The translations under genes and the position numbers were made by a program. The notes under the pieces are model-generated. The model worked only from the letters and a program-made list of their open reading frames with translations. It did no database searches and was not told where the DNA came from. A DNA stretch of 13,794 nucleotides, from assembly GCA_018065885.1 (NCBI GenBank), contig JAGHSL010000077.1, positions 1 through 13,794 of the forward strand, read 5' to 3'. Source of the DNA: Candidatus Limimorpha equi (GTDB taxonomy: Bacteria; Bacteroidota; Bacteroidia; Bacteroidales; F082). This document shows, piece by piece, positions 1 through 8,033 of the stretch (position 1 is the first letter of the stretch; every line of letters starts with the position of its first letter).

Positions 1-1
1 T

Positions 2-2449
2 TACACTGGCTTTTTAGGACCTCGCGGCATGATGACGCCCGACGAGACCATTGGCGTTTTCTCAGTCTGCTCCGGCACAAGTTATGGCGACATTGCCACG
101 CACAGCCTCAGCGATTACGGCTTCGACTTTTCGTCAGGCGGCGTCATTGAGGTCGAATGTGACATGTGGCGCGAATGGTGGGGCGATTTCTTCGGCATCG
201 GTTTCGATGGCGATGGTGACGGCGTGGTGCTGCCTCCAACCCTCGGCAACTACGAGCCTATCCGCCCGAACCCGAACGGTACAAGCCCTGATGGCGGCAT
301 TTACATGCTGACCACCGGCATCAACGAAGAGAACCCTGACGGTTTCATGAACGGCATCATCCTGCCGAACAACACGATGGCTTTCGATTTCGATTTCGAA
401 CCGCATCAGAAGTGGTACCGCTGGAAGATTTCCATCGACTTGGATGCCAACGATGGCGCAGGCGCCGTCACCTTATTCATGATGCGTGATGTGCCGAATG
501 GCGAGTTCGAACCTGTTCCAGGTTGCCAAGGTCTGCCTATCGGCCTCACCCCAGGCAGCGGCGACAAATTCGACCCGGCTGCATGGAACGGCATTTTCAT
601 GCTGAATAGCGGCTATGGCGGGTTCGACAACTTCACCGTCCGCCACACCCCTGGTGGTCTGGCTGCTCAGTTCATCGACTTTGCCGCTATTTCCGACCAG
701 TTGGTTTACAATGATCCAATCATTCTTCAAGCCACGGCTTCATCAGGTCTACCTGTGACTTTTGAAGTCACCGAAGGTCCTGCTACATTGGATGGTAATA
801 TTCTGACTTTGACTGGCGAAGAAGGCCTCGTGAAAGTCCGCGCCAGCCAGAACGGCGACGGCACGCAATGGCAAGCCGCACCTGCTGTGACGCAGTCATT
901 CTATGTGGTCGACCCTGAAAACTATGCACCTGAAATCACCATTCGCCGTCCTTACGATGGCACAAAGGTCTACATGCCTGATTTCAACCATCCTGTGATG
1001 CTGGTTTTGAGTGCCTACATCGATCATGGCGACGCCATCAAGTTTGAGGAAGTGAAATGCACCATCGATGGCGAGGATTTCATTTTGAAAACCGATTATC
1101 CCGACAAACCATCCAACGGCTATTGGTACACGACTTGGCAACCGACGGCAGCTGGCACCTATAACATGACTGCCAGCATCAAGCAATCGGGCGGCAAGGT
1201 TACGACCGTCTCCAACACATTTGAAGTGACGACCGATTATGAAGACATGAACGTGACCGCTTTCAACGGCGATTTGGTTGTTGGTCCTGGCGTACAGAAC
1301 AGTTTTGGCGAATACGTCTTCCCGACCCACGTCAACGCCTTCAATGCCATCAACTTGCATTACGACCATCAATGTGTGAATGGCAACTGCGATCCTTACG
1401 ACCGTGTGGGTTACTGCCGCGTGAAAAACTACCGTGGCGATTGGGTTGAATTATACCGTTACATTACTCCATTCGGCGTGGAATGTCAGGATGATTTGGA
1501 CGTGACTGATTTCACCACCTTGTTGCAAGGTCTCGTTGAATTTGAATTGTATTGCCAGACTTGGACCGGCGATGGCTACAATCCTGTCGCCACTTTCGAA
1601 TACACCAAAGGCGCACCCGAATATCCATACGTCGACATCAACGAACTTTGGTTTGGCGGCTACGATTTCGGCGACTACGAAAACCGTTGCCCGGTGCCGG
1701 CACGCACCGTCGAATTTGCACCAGGCGTACAGAAAGCCAGCTTGAAACTAACTACGACTGGTCACAACTGGAGCAGCGGTACCAACGGCAACTACAACAC
1801 GGGCAATGCTGCTGAGTTCTATGAAGCTACGCACAATATTAATATTAATGGTGCAACGGTCTACACGCAGCACCTGTGGAGAACCTGCAATCCGAATCCG
1901 GCAGGCTGCCAGCCTCAAAACGGCACTTGGACTTACAACAGAAGCGGTTGGTGTCCAGGCAGTTTCGGCATGGTTTGGGATTTCAGCCTTGATGATTACA
2001 TCACCAACGGCTCATGCGATTTGGTGTATGAATTCGACCCGACCTACATCGACGAATGTCACCCGAACTTCCCTGACTGTGTCACCGGACAGAACAACTG
2101 CCAAAACTGTCAGGATTCCGACAACCCGATTCTCAGAGTCTCTGGTAAGTTTGTGACCTACAGCAACAACAGCGATATCGTGTTAAGTGTTCCATCTCAC
2201 CCAGATGTCGATGAAGACCCATTCACGGTCAGCATCACGCCTAACCCAGTGAAGAGCAACATGAGCATCACGACAGACTACACCATGGGCCGTATCAGCG
2301 TGCATATCTTGAATGCTCAAGGTGTTGAAGTGAAAGGTTTCAATATGAAGGAATCCGCCACCATCGACATGAGCGACCTGCCGGCAGGTTTGTATTTCGT
2401 CAATCTGATTGGCGGTAAAGTCGTCACTAAGAAAATCGTTGTTGAATAA
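2..2449 (+). CDS. Secreted PNGase F-like multidomain protein with T9SS sorting domain (5' partial)
   Basis: The frame is open from base 2, so the N-terminus and any signal peptide lie outside the window; the first ATG (29) is probably internal. Numbering residues from that ATG: about 1-205 is a beta-rich, Asp/Gly/Trp-rich region resembling a concanavalin/LamG-like domain, ending near GGFDNFTVRH. About 215-295 resembles an MBG/Ig-like repeat, and about 300-405 another Ig-like domain. About 412-525 and 530-720 match the N- and C-domains of peptide-N-glycosidase F, which removes N-glycans from Asn; landmarks are CDPYDR, YRYITPFG, DVTDF, AAEFYEATHNI and RSGWCPG. About 734-806 is a type A T9SS sorting domain (ITPNPV, LPAGLYFV, TKKIVVE), implying export and surface attachment or release. 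By comparison with Elizabethkingia PNGase F, D458 matches catalytic D60 and E596 matches E206, but E118 is replaced by Q510. The fold family is well supported; the activity is inferred. Confidence 0.88.
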   Translation, partial: YTGFLGPRGMMTPDETIGVFSVCSGTSYGDIATHSLSDYGFDFSSGGVIEVECDMWREWWGDFFGIGFDGDGDGVVLPPTLGNYEPIRPNPNGTSPDGGIYMLTTGINEENPDGFMNGIILPNNTMAFDFDFEPHQKWYRWKISIDLDANDGAGAVTLFMMRDVPNGEFEPVPGCQGLPIGLTPGSGDKFDPAAWNGIFMLNSGYGGFDNFTVRHTPGGLAAQFIDFAAISDQLVYNDPIILQATASSGLPVTFEVTEGPATLDGNILTLTGEEGLVKVRASQNGDGTQWQAAPAVTQSFYVVDPENYAPEITIRRPYDGTKVYMPDFNHPVMLVLSAYIDHGDAIKFEEVKCTIDGEDFILKTDYPDKPSNGYWYTTWQPTAAGTYNMTASIKQSGGKVTTVSNTFEVTTDYEDMNVTAFNGDLVVGPGVQNSFGEYVFPTHVNAFNAINLHYDHQCVNGNCDPYDRVGYCRVKNYRGDWVELYRYITPFGVECQDDLDVTDFTTLLQGLVEFELYCQTWTGDGYNPVATFEYTKGAPEYPYVDINELWFGGYDFGDYENRCPVPARTVEFAPGVQKASLKLTTTGHNWSSGTNGNYNTGNAAEFYEATHNININGATVYTQHLWRTCNPNPAGCQPQNGTWTYNRSGWCPGSFGMVWDFSLDDYITNGSCDLVYEFDPTYIDECHPNFPDCVTGQNNCQNCQDSDNPILRVSGKFVTYSNNSDIVLSVPSHPDVDEDPFTVSITPNPVKSNMSITTDYTMGRISVHILNAQGVEVKGFNMKESATIDMSDLPAGLYFVNLIGGKVVTKKIVVE

Positions 2450-2464
2450 AACAAAGATTTAAAA

Positions 2465-2519
2465 CGAACACGGATTGACACGGAAACAAGTACAGAAAAA
2501 AACGTGTCATCCGTGTTCG
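2465..2519. repeat. Imperfect inverted repeat / hairpin after the secreted protein gene
   Basis: The left arm CGAACACGGATTGACACG (2465-2482) and right arm CGTGTCATCCGTGTTCG (2503-2519) pair over 17 positions with one bulged T, around an A-rich 20-base loop. It starts 16 bases after the TAA of the preceding gene. It has no T-run directly behind it, so it is not a textbook intrinsic terminator, although it could protect or end that transcript. Arms of this type (CACGGAT / ATCCGTG) look like a dispersed intergenic palindromic repeat, but only one copy is present in this window. Confidence 0.65.
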
Positions 2520-2574
2520 ATTAACAAAATTCATATTCGATTTGTATTCCAATCCTAATGATTTGTTTTTCAAT

Positions 2575-3567
2575 ATGGTTTCATCATCATCCAATTCACA
2601 ATCCATCGTAAAGCACATTCCATTTTCCGATTTGAAAGGCATCAGCGTCGGCAACGCCCAAAACAACGAGGCCAAGACAGGCGTCACGGTTTTCTATTTT
2701 CCTTATACGGCATGCGCCGCCGTCAAAGTTTTGGGCGGAGGTCCTGCTTCGCGCGAAACGCCCTTGTTGGATGCCGAACGCAGCAACACACCTATCAATG
2801 CTTTGGTTTTTGGCGGAGGATCTGCTTTTGGTTTGGAGGCTTCGCACGGCGTGATGAAATGTCTTGAAGAAGCAGGAATAGGTTTTGATACGGGTTTTGC
2901 ATTGATTCCAATTGTCTGTCAAAGCGATATTTACGATTTGTCGTATGGCAAAGCCGATGTGCGTCCCGACATGGCTATGGGTTACGAAGCCTGCGAAAAC
3001 GCATTGAGGGCAAGCCATGCCGAAAGCGGCAATGTCGGCGTTGGTACCGGCGCAACCGTTGGCAAAGCCGAAGGCATGAAGCAATCGCAAAAAAGCGGCA
3101 TCGGCTATGCTGCGGCACAAATCGGCGATTTGATTGTGGGTGTAGCCGCTGTTGTCAATGCCTACGGCGACATTTACTATCACGGAGAGAAAATCGCTGG
3201 CATGGTTGACGGCAAGCGCTCGGCATTCCAAGATGTCGCCGAAGCATTATTTGCGACTCAACCACGCAACCTATTCACGGGCAACACTTCGCTTGTAGCT
3301 GTTTTCACCAATGGCGATTTCGACACGGCTGCGCTCAAGAAAATCGCCAACATGAGTTCTGCCGGTTTTGCCAGAGCCATCCGCCCCGTCTTCACCATGG
3401 CAGATGGCGACACCATTTATGCCGTTTCGGTTGGCAAGGACAAAGTCGCTGCCAACGTGAACGTAGCGGGCACCCTCGCCGCCGATTTGGTGGAGGAAGC
3501 CATGCGAGATGCAGTCCTGTCGAGTAAAATTCCCGATGAAGAATTCCTGAAAAACATCATTTTCTGA
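2575..3567 (+). CDS. P1 family (S58/DmpA-like) self-processing peptidase
   Basis: This is a 330-residue protein of the DmpA/BapA/ThnT family, N-terminal-nucleophile hydrolases that cleave their own chain to expose a catalytic Ser/Thr and then act as aminopeptidases or amidases on small peptides. Family landmarks visible are GISVGN at the start, LGGGPASRETPLLD, VFGGGSAFGLEA, VCQSDIYDL, GNVGVGTGATVGK (from residue 152), and DGDTIYAVS (from 277). The likely self-cleavage site is Asn237-Thr238 in GNTSLVAVFTN, giving chains of about 237 and 93 residues; Thr238 would be the nucleophile. I chose ATG 2575; an in-frame TTG at 2542 would add 11 residues with no family resemblance. No signal peptide is visible, so it is probably cytoplasmic. 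The gene stands alone and ends at a strong terminator. The substrate is unknown. Confidence 0.9.
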   Translation: MVSSSSNSQSIVKHIPFSDLKGISVGNAQNNEAKTGVTVFYFPYTACAAVKVLGGGPASRETPLLDAERSNTPINALVFGGGSAFGLEASHGVMKCLEEAGIGFDTGFALIPIVCQSDIYDLSYGKADVRPDMAMGYEACENALRASHAESGNVGVGTGATVGKAEGMKQSQKSGIGYAAAQIGDLIVGVAAVVNAYGDIYYHGEKIAGMVDGKRSAFQDVAEALFATQPRNLFTGNTSLVAVFTNGDFDTAALKKIANMSSAGFARAIRPVFTMADGDTIYAVSVGKDKVAANVNVAGTLAADLVEEAMRDAVLSSKIPDEEFLKNIIF

Positions 3568-3573
3568 TTAAAC

Positions 3574-3607
3574 AAAAGCCCTGACCTAATTTGGTTGGGG
3601 CTTTTTT
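3574..3607 (+). terminator. Intrinsic terminator of the P1 peptidase gene
   Basis: A 13-pair hairpin (arms 3574-3586 and 3593-3605, including two G-T pairs) surrounds a six-base loop. Its core is AAAAGCCC against GGGCTTTT, and the T-run occupies 3602-3607. It starts six bases after the TGA stop and fits a rho-independent terminator. Confidence 0.88.
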
Positions 3608-3694
3608 GAAGTTGTGACGTAGCCCATCGCATCTCTGATAAAGCACCTCTAATTTACCCATCAAGTCCTTTTGACTAATCCATAAACGAAAATA

Positions 3695-3727
3695 TTGGTG
3701 TCCGCTAAAAGTTTAGCGGACAGCCAA
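3695..3727. repeat. Tight inverted repeat, possible IS-end remnant or palindromic repeat
   Basis: TGTCCGCTAAA (3699-3709) and TTTAGCGGACA (3712-3722) are perfect inverted copies separated by two bases. TTGG (3695-3698) and CCAA (3724-3727) extend the pairing past one bulged G, giving 15 pairs in all. There is no T-run on either side and no transposase in the window. It could be two abutted insertion-sequence ends, a dispersed palindromic unit, or a hairpin in the 3' trailer of a transcript. Confidence 0.6.
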
Positions 3728-3838
3728 ACTATCATTTTTATGTCCCTTTGCTTTCTATATAACAAAAACACAATTATCTATTAGACAATATTTTACAAAA
3801 TCGCCGCAAAACGTGCTTCTTGAACGGATTTTTTGGAA

Positions 3839-3864
3839 CGTAAAGACGCACGGCCGTGCGTCTC
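3839..3864. repeat. Dispersed palindromic repeat, copy 1
   Basis: AGACGCACGGCCGTGCGTCT (3844-3863) is a perfect 20-base palindrome. The 12 bases CGTAAAGACGCA (3839-3850), which include its left arm, recur exactly at 8034-8045 in a second, less perfect palindrome. Palindromes with a core of this GACGCACGGCCGTGCGTC type occur as dispersed intergenic repeats in environmental and gut genomes as far as I recall; the two related copies here support a repeat family. Confidence 0.7.
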
Positions 3865-3923
3865 AACATGCCAACAAATTCATTCTTTAAAAAAGCTGTT
3901 CTGATTTCGTAAAATAAAGCATG

Positions 3924-3942
3924 GGGGTACAAATTGTACCCC
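3924..3942 (-). terminator. Hairpin downstream of mutS2, possible terminator
   Basis: GGGGTACAA (3924-3932) and TTGTACCCC (3934-3942) are perfect 9-base arms around a single central A. The hairpin begins 14 bases beyond the mutS2 stop. Read on the minus strand, a T-rich but interrupted tract follows. It is a plausible but weak intrinsic terminator, and because it is almost perfectly symmetric it could also be a protein-binding palindrome. Confidence 0.5.
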
Positions 3943-3955
3943 TCGCCATATTTTG

Positions 3956-6349
3956 TTACCTGAAATAAACCCTTGTAATTCCGGCACCGCCCGTTTCAAG
4001 CGAAGCGTCGCAGAAATTCTCAATCTCATGCTGATGGCTGAGGTATTCGCGAATCAGTTTGCGCAGAATGCCGTTTCCCTTGCCGTGCAGGATGCTCACT
4101 TCCTTGATGCTGAGCAGTTTGGCTTCGTCGATATATTTTTCAACGATGTCCAAGGCTTCTTCGGCACGTTTGCCGCGTACATCAAGGGTGAGTTCGAAAT
4201 GTTCGGCTTTTTCGCTGAGGTCATCGGCAATGCCAGCTTGCCATTTACGCATGGTCTTGCGGCCTTCGGCACGGCTCACCTTGCGCAGTTTGTCGGGGCT
4301 GGTGCGTAACTTAATGGAATCGAATAGGATAGTGGCGTCGGTGTCGCTGATGGCGACGATTTCGCCCACCACTTGCATGTCGTCGATGCAAACCGTGTCT
4401 CCCACTTTCAGCTGACCGTCGTCGGCAAGTTTTGGCTTTTTCGGTTCGGCGGCGGCTTCGCCTTTTTTCACGATGGCTTCCTTGGTTTCCTGCAATTCCT
4501 TGCGCAGTTCCTTGGTTTTTTCTTTCTCGGCTTGCGCTTCCTTGATTTCCTTGATGGTGCGTTCAATCTTGCTATTGGCGCTCTCTATCAGTTCCTTAGC
4601 TTCTTTGGCAGCATCGCGGATGTATTGCTTCTTCTTGCTTTCGAGTTCGGCAAGCAGGTTTTTGTATTTGGTCACGACTTCGGTCAGAAGCTGGTCTGCG
4701 ATTTTCAGGTCTTGTTCCTTTTTGCGGATGGCTTTCTTGTCAACTTCCAACTGCTGCAGCTGCTGTTCAAATTTGAGGTGCTGGTCGCCGGTGATGGTGG
4801 CGGCGTTTTCCAGAATGTATTTCGGGAAGCCGATTTTCTTTGCAATCTCAAAGGCGAACGAACTGCCGGGTTTGCCTGTCATCATGATGTACATCGGCTG
4901 CATGAATTTCGTGTCGAACAGCATGGCACCATTGATGATGCCGTCGTTGTTGTCGGCCAAAAGCTTCAGATTGGCATAGTGCGTGGTGACAATGCCGAAA
5001 ACTTCTTTCTTGTTCAGTTCCAGCAAGATAGCCTCTGCAATGGCACCGCCCAATTGCGGCTCCGTTCCCGTGCCGAATTCATCGATGAGGAAAAGCGAAT
5101 TGCTGGTTGCGTTTTCCAGCAAGGTCTTCATGTTGTGAAGGTGAGAACTGTAGGTACTCAAGTCATTTTCAAGCGATTGCTCATCGCCGATGTCGATGAA
5201 AAGACTTTCAAAAAGACCACATTCCGAGTCGATGCGCATAGGCACCATGAGGCCGCATTGCAGCATGTATTGAATGAGTCCTGTCGTTTTCAGGCAGACC
5301 GATTTGCCGCCTGCGTTTGGACCGGAAATGACTAAAATCCTGTCTTTTCCATCTAATTTCAGGTCAAGCGGAACGATATCCTTACCCTGGGCTTTCAGTT
5401 TTTGTTCCAGAATCGGGTGGCGTGCCTGAATCCAGTTGAAGTAAGCCCCATCGCGGAGGGCAGGTTTCACACCGCCGATTTCCTGTGCCAGTAAGGCCTT
5501 GGCACGGATGAAATCCAGTTCGCCCAACATGCTCCAGGCTTTGCGCAATTCGGATAAATAGGGTCGTAATAATGCCGTGAAACCCAACAGGATTTTGTGG
5601 ATTTCGCGTTTTTCGGCATATTCCAACTCCTTGATTTCGTTGGATGTATCGAAAATTTCAGCAGGCTCAATGTAGACGGTCTGACCCGTGGCTGATTCAT
5701 CGTGGATGAAACCGCGCAAAGCCCTTTTGTCGGCGGCCTTGACGGGAATGACCAAGCGTCCGTCGCGGATGGTGATTTCCGATTTCTGATCGACCCAGCC
5801 GGCCGTTTTCGCATCGCTCATGATTTGGCGTATGCGGCGGTCGATGCCGCCTTGCTTGCGTCGTACGCTTTGACGTATTTCCTGCAACTCAGGCGAAGCA
5901 TTGTCGGGGATTTCGCCTTTGTCGTCGACCAAGCGGTTGGCTTCGGTGAAGACTTTTTTCTCAATGAAAATATTGTCAGTCAAGGCTTTGAGGCGTGGAA
6001 AATTCATGGCGTTTTCTGAATTGCCGAAACGCATGATGGCCTCTAGCACATTGAGCGAAGGTTTCAAGGCAAAAAGGTCTTCAATGCTCAGGCAGGTGCC
6101 TTCAATCTGGATGCGGTGAAAGGCTTCGCGCAAATCGTGGAAGTCGCGCATCGGGAAAGGCACGCCTTGCTGGAGCAGTGAGATGAATTCCTCAGTCTGC
6201 TCTAAACTCTTAGTTATGAGGTTGATATTTGTGGTGAACGACACGCTTTCGGCTCGTTCCAAACCCATCTGGCTGATGCAGTGGGCGGCAAGCATCTGGC
6301 GGATGCCGTTGAAACCTATCTTTTGTTCGAAGTTGTTTGGATATATCAC
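3956..6349 (-). CDS. mutS2: Endonuclease MutS2 (MutS-like ATPase with Smr domain)
   Basis: This 797-residue protein has full MutS2 length and architecture. The N-terminal and lever regions span about 1-320. The MutS-type ATPase follows, with Walker A GPNAGGKS at 343-350 and Walker B LFLIDEFGTG (D423, E424). A charged coiled coil spans about 515-640, a small beta region about 650-695, and a C-terminal Smr domain 719-797, with LDVRG (722-726) and HGKGNG (755-760) intact. Members lack the mismatch-binding domain of MutS. They are reported to suppress recombination by nicking branched DNA, and in Bacillus to rescue collided ribosomes; which role applies here cannot be read from the sequence. Translation most likely starts at GTG 6349 (M-I-Y-P-N-N-F), the usual N-terminus of Bacteroidota homologues. 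The gene lies 82 bases downstream of the aldehyde dehydrogenase gene but has its own promoter. Confidence 0.96.
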   Translation of the reverse strand: MIYPNNFEQKIGFNGIRQMLAAHCISQMGLERAESVSFTTNINLITKSLEQTEEFISLLQQGVPFPMRDFHDLREAFHRIQIEGTCLSIEDLFALKPSLNVLEAIMRFGNSENAMNFPRLKALTDNIFIEKKVFTEANRLVDDKGEIPDNASPELQEIRQSVRRKQGGIDRRIRQIMSDAKTAGWVDQKSEITIRDGRLVIPVKAADKRALRGFIHDESATGQTVYIEPAEIFDTSNEIKELEYAEKREIHKILLGFTALLRPYLSELRKAWSMLGELDFIRAKALLAQEIGGVKPALRDGAYFNWIQARHPILEQKLKAQGKDIVPLDLKLDGKDRILVISGPNAGGKSVCLKTTGLIQYMLQCGLMVPMRIDSECGLFESLFIDIGDEQSLENDLSTYSSHLHNMKTLLENATSNSLFLIDEFGTGTEPQLGGAIAEAILLELNKKEVFGIVTTHYANLKLLADNNDGIINGAMLFDTKFMQPMYIMMTGKPGSSFAFEIAKKIGFPKYILENAATITGDQHLKFEQQLQQLEVDKKAIRKKEQDLKIADQLLTEVVTKYKNLLAELESKKKQYIRDAAKEAKELIESANSKIERTIKEIKEAQAEKEKTKELRKELQETKEAIVKKGEAAAEPKKPKLADDGQLKVGDTVCIDDMQVVGEIVAISDTDATILFDSIKLRTSPDKLRKVSRAEGRKTMRKWQAGIADDLSEKAEHFELTLDVRGKRAEEALDIVEKYIDEAKLLSIKEVSILHGKGNGILRKLIREYLSHQHEIENFCDASLETGGAGITRVYFR

Positions 6350-6366
6350 GGTAGTAAAATATGGTG

Positions 6367-6399
6367 CAAAATTACTAAATTGTGTTTTGTGTGTTCAAA
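6367..6399 (-). promoter_or_regulatory. Bacteroidota-type promoter for mutS2
   Basis: On the minus strand, TAATTTTG (6374 down to 6367) matches the -7 consensus TAnnTTTG exactly, and TTTG (6399 down to 6396) matches the -33 box, with 21 bases between them. The -7 box ends 17 bases before the GTG start, so the leader would be very short. This argues that mutS2 is transcribed independently of the upstream aldehyde dehydrogenase gene. Confidence 0.7.
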
Positions 6400-6431
6400 A
6401 TGGTTAAAATGTTTGCCCGATGCTGAGCAAT

Positions 6432-7850
6432 TTATTTCTCAAACTTCCTCAAAATCTTCAGTTTAGTCTTTTCGACTTTGCCGCCGTAGGGATGTTCGCG
6501 CAGCGGTAGGTTGAGATGCGTTTTGCCGGTCAGGACGGTTTGCGGGTGCGTAAATTCGCGGAAGCCCCATTCACCGTGATAGGCGCCCATGCCGGAGTGC
6601 CCCGTGCCGTTGAAGGGAACGCCTTTCACCATCAGGTGGACGCAGACCTCGTTGATGCAGCCGCCGCCAAACTGCTGGGTGCGCATTATGCGGTTGGCCC
6701 ATCGCTTGTCGTTGGTGAAGACATACATGGCCAAAGGATGCTCACGCCCAGCAATGATGTCCATCAAGTCGTTGATTTCGTTGTCTTTGTATGTGACGAC
6801 GGGCAGCAAAGGACAGAAAAGTTCGTGCTGTACGATGTCGTCATTGATGTCGATTGGATAAAGGATGGTCGGGGCAAAACGTCTTGAATTTTTGTCGCCT
6901 GTGCCGCCGAAAACGATGCAGTCTTTGTATTGCTGGGCAAGGCTTTCGCATTTGGCATAGGCCGCTTCGGTGATGAGTTTCGGGTATTCCTCATTCGTTT
7001 CGGGGTGCGCGCCGAGTTGTTGCACAAAAGCCGTTTTCAGTTCCTCAAGGAAAGGTTCCGCAATCTCTTCGGCAACAGCTATCTGGTTGATATTGATGCA
7101 GATTTGTCCCGCGTTGCAGATTTTGAAGAAAGCGATTTTGCGTGCGGAATCTTTCAGGTCGGCATCTTTGCGCACGATGCACCAGTTGCCAGTCTCGCCG
7201 CCTAATTCCAAGGTGACGGGCGTAAGGTTTTTGGCGGCTTCGGTCAAGACGTGTTTGCCGATTTCGGGCGAGCCGGTGTAGAAAATCTTGTCGAAACGCT
7301 GGGCAAGGCACATGTCGGCCACTTCGTGACCGCCGTCAATCAGGGTGACAAATTCCTTGGGGAAGACTTCGGCAAAGAAACTTTTCAGAAATGCAGTGCT
7401 GGCCTTCGACTTTGAACTTGCCTTGATGACCGCCGTGTTGCCGCCGGCAATGCTTGCCGTCAATACGCCGATGGTGAGCAGCATGGGAAAGTTGAACGGG
7501 CTGATAATGAGCGAAACGCCGTAAGGCATTTTGTAGACTCTCGTCATGAGGCTTGGGAAGCACATAAAGCCGCTGAAATGCCTCTCGGGGCGTGCCCAGC
7601 GCCGCAAGCCGCGAATGGTCTCGTTGATTTCCACGATGATAGGCCCAATGTCGCAAAGGTAGGCTTCTACTTTGCTGCGGCCCAAATCTTCATGCAGAGC
7701 CTGCTCAAACTCGGCTTCGTGGGCGATGACGGCGGCTTTCAGTTTCTTCAACTGTCTGATGCGCCATGCCACATCGAGGGTTGCGCCCGTGCGGAAAAAC
7801 CGCCTTTGTGCGTCAACAATGCCTTTTATTTCTGTTTCTGTATACATCAT
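6432..7850 (-). CDS. Aldehyde dehydrogenase family protein (class 3-like)
   Basis: This 472-residue NAD(P)-dependent aldehyde dehydrogenase would oxidise an aldehyde to the acid. The length and lack of an N-terminal extension fit the class 3 (ALDH3) branch, whose members use fatty or aromatic aldehydes. The catalytic set is complete: N120 in PFNFP, E215 in LELGGE, and nucleophile C251 in NAGQIC. One oddity is that the usual ELGGK motif reads ELGGETGNW, so the Lys position is Glu. The late motif usually written E-x-F-G-P is HELFCPLLP. The C-terminus is short and basic (KTKLKILRKF), and no membrane anchor is visible. Two adjacent ATGs (7850 and 7847) begin the frame; I used the first. The TACTTTTG box at 7880-7873 is probably its promoter. 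The substrate is not predictable from the neighbours. Confidence 0.93.
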   Translation of the reverse strand: MMYTETEIKGIVDAQRRFFRTGATLDVAWRIRQLKKLKAAVIAHEAEFEQALHEDLGRSKVEAYLCDIGPIIVEINETIRGLRRWARPERHFSGFMCFPSLMTRVYKMPYGVSLIISPFNFPMLLTIGVLTASIAGGNTAVIKASSKSKASTAFLKSFFAEVFPKEFVTLIDGGHEVADMCLAQRFDKIFYTGSPEIGKHVLTEAAKNLTPVTLELGGETGNWCIVRKDADLKDSARKIAFFKICNAGQICININQIAVAEEIAEPFLEELKTAFVQQLGAHPETNEEYPKLITEAAYAKCESLAQQYKDCIVFGGTGDKNSRRFAPTILYPIDINDDIVQHELFCPLLPVVTYKDNEINDLMDIIAGREHPLAMYVFTNDKRWANRIMRTQQFGGGCINEVCVHLMVKGVPFNGTGHSGMGAYHGEWGFREFTHPQTVLTGKTHLNLPLREHPYGGKVEKTKLKILRKFEK

Positions 7851-7872
7851 ATTAATAAGGTGTTCAGATGGG

Positions 7873-7880
7873 CAAAAGTA
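7873..7880 (-). promoter_or_regulatory. -7 promoter box for the aldehyde dehydrogenase gene
   Basis: Read on the minus strand, TACTTTTG matches TAnnTTTG exactly, 22 bases upstream of the first ATG. I could not find a well-spaced TTTG -33 box, so only the -7 element is supported. Confidence 0.55.
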
Positions 7881-8014
7881 GTGTTTTTAGGCTATTTTAC
7901 GTTGTCTTTGGAAACAAATCTTCAAAAATTTGGCAATAATCCTTGCTTTTGTGCCGAATAAGAAACATTTGAAAAGCTACCAGACACAAATTATTCATTT
8001 TTCAGAAATTTGAC

Positions 8015-8022
8015 TATTTTTG
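8015..8022 (+). promoter_or_regulatory. -7 promoter box upstream of the YhcG-type gene
   Basis: TATTTTTG matches TAnnTTTG and lies 92 bases before the ATG at 8115. No convincing -33 box is seen at the right distance. Transcription from here would carry the palindrome at 8034-8060 and the first 16-bp direct repeat copy in the leader. Confidence 0.55.
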
Positions 8023-8033
8023 CAGACGAATAC

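Larger units (their letters stand above)
3608..3955. other. Gene-free stretch with three separate palindromes
   Basis: These 348 bases lie between the 3' ends of the P1 peptidase gene and mutS2. I see no credible coding frame. The stretch holds three independent inverted repeats (3695-3727, 3844-3863, 3924-3942), described separately. The rest is AT-rich and shows no other structure I can support. Accumulation of palindromic repeats between convergent genes is plausible because insertions there are tolerated. Confidence 0.6.

Noticed and set aside
896..1372. A 158-codon open frame on the minus strand
   Set aside because: It is antisense to the Ig-like and PNGase-like coding region and has no domain or start-site support.
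4373..5335. A 320-codon open frame on the plus strand, rich in Phe and Gly
   Set aside because: It lies wholly antisense to mutS2, whose motifs are intact on the other strand. Its composition is what the mutS2 codon pattern produces in that frame.
6350..6431. Strict operon of the aldehyde dehydrogenase gene and mutS2
   Set aside because: Although they are co-directional and 82 bases apart, an exact two-part promoter lies in the gap, so co-transcription is not required; the functions are also unrelated.
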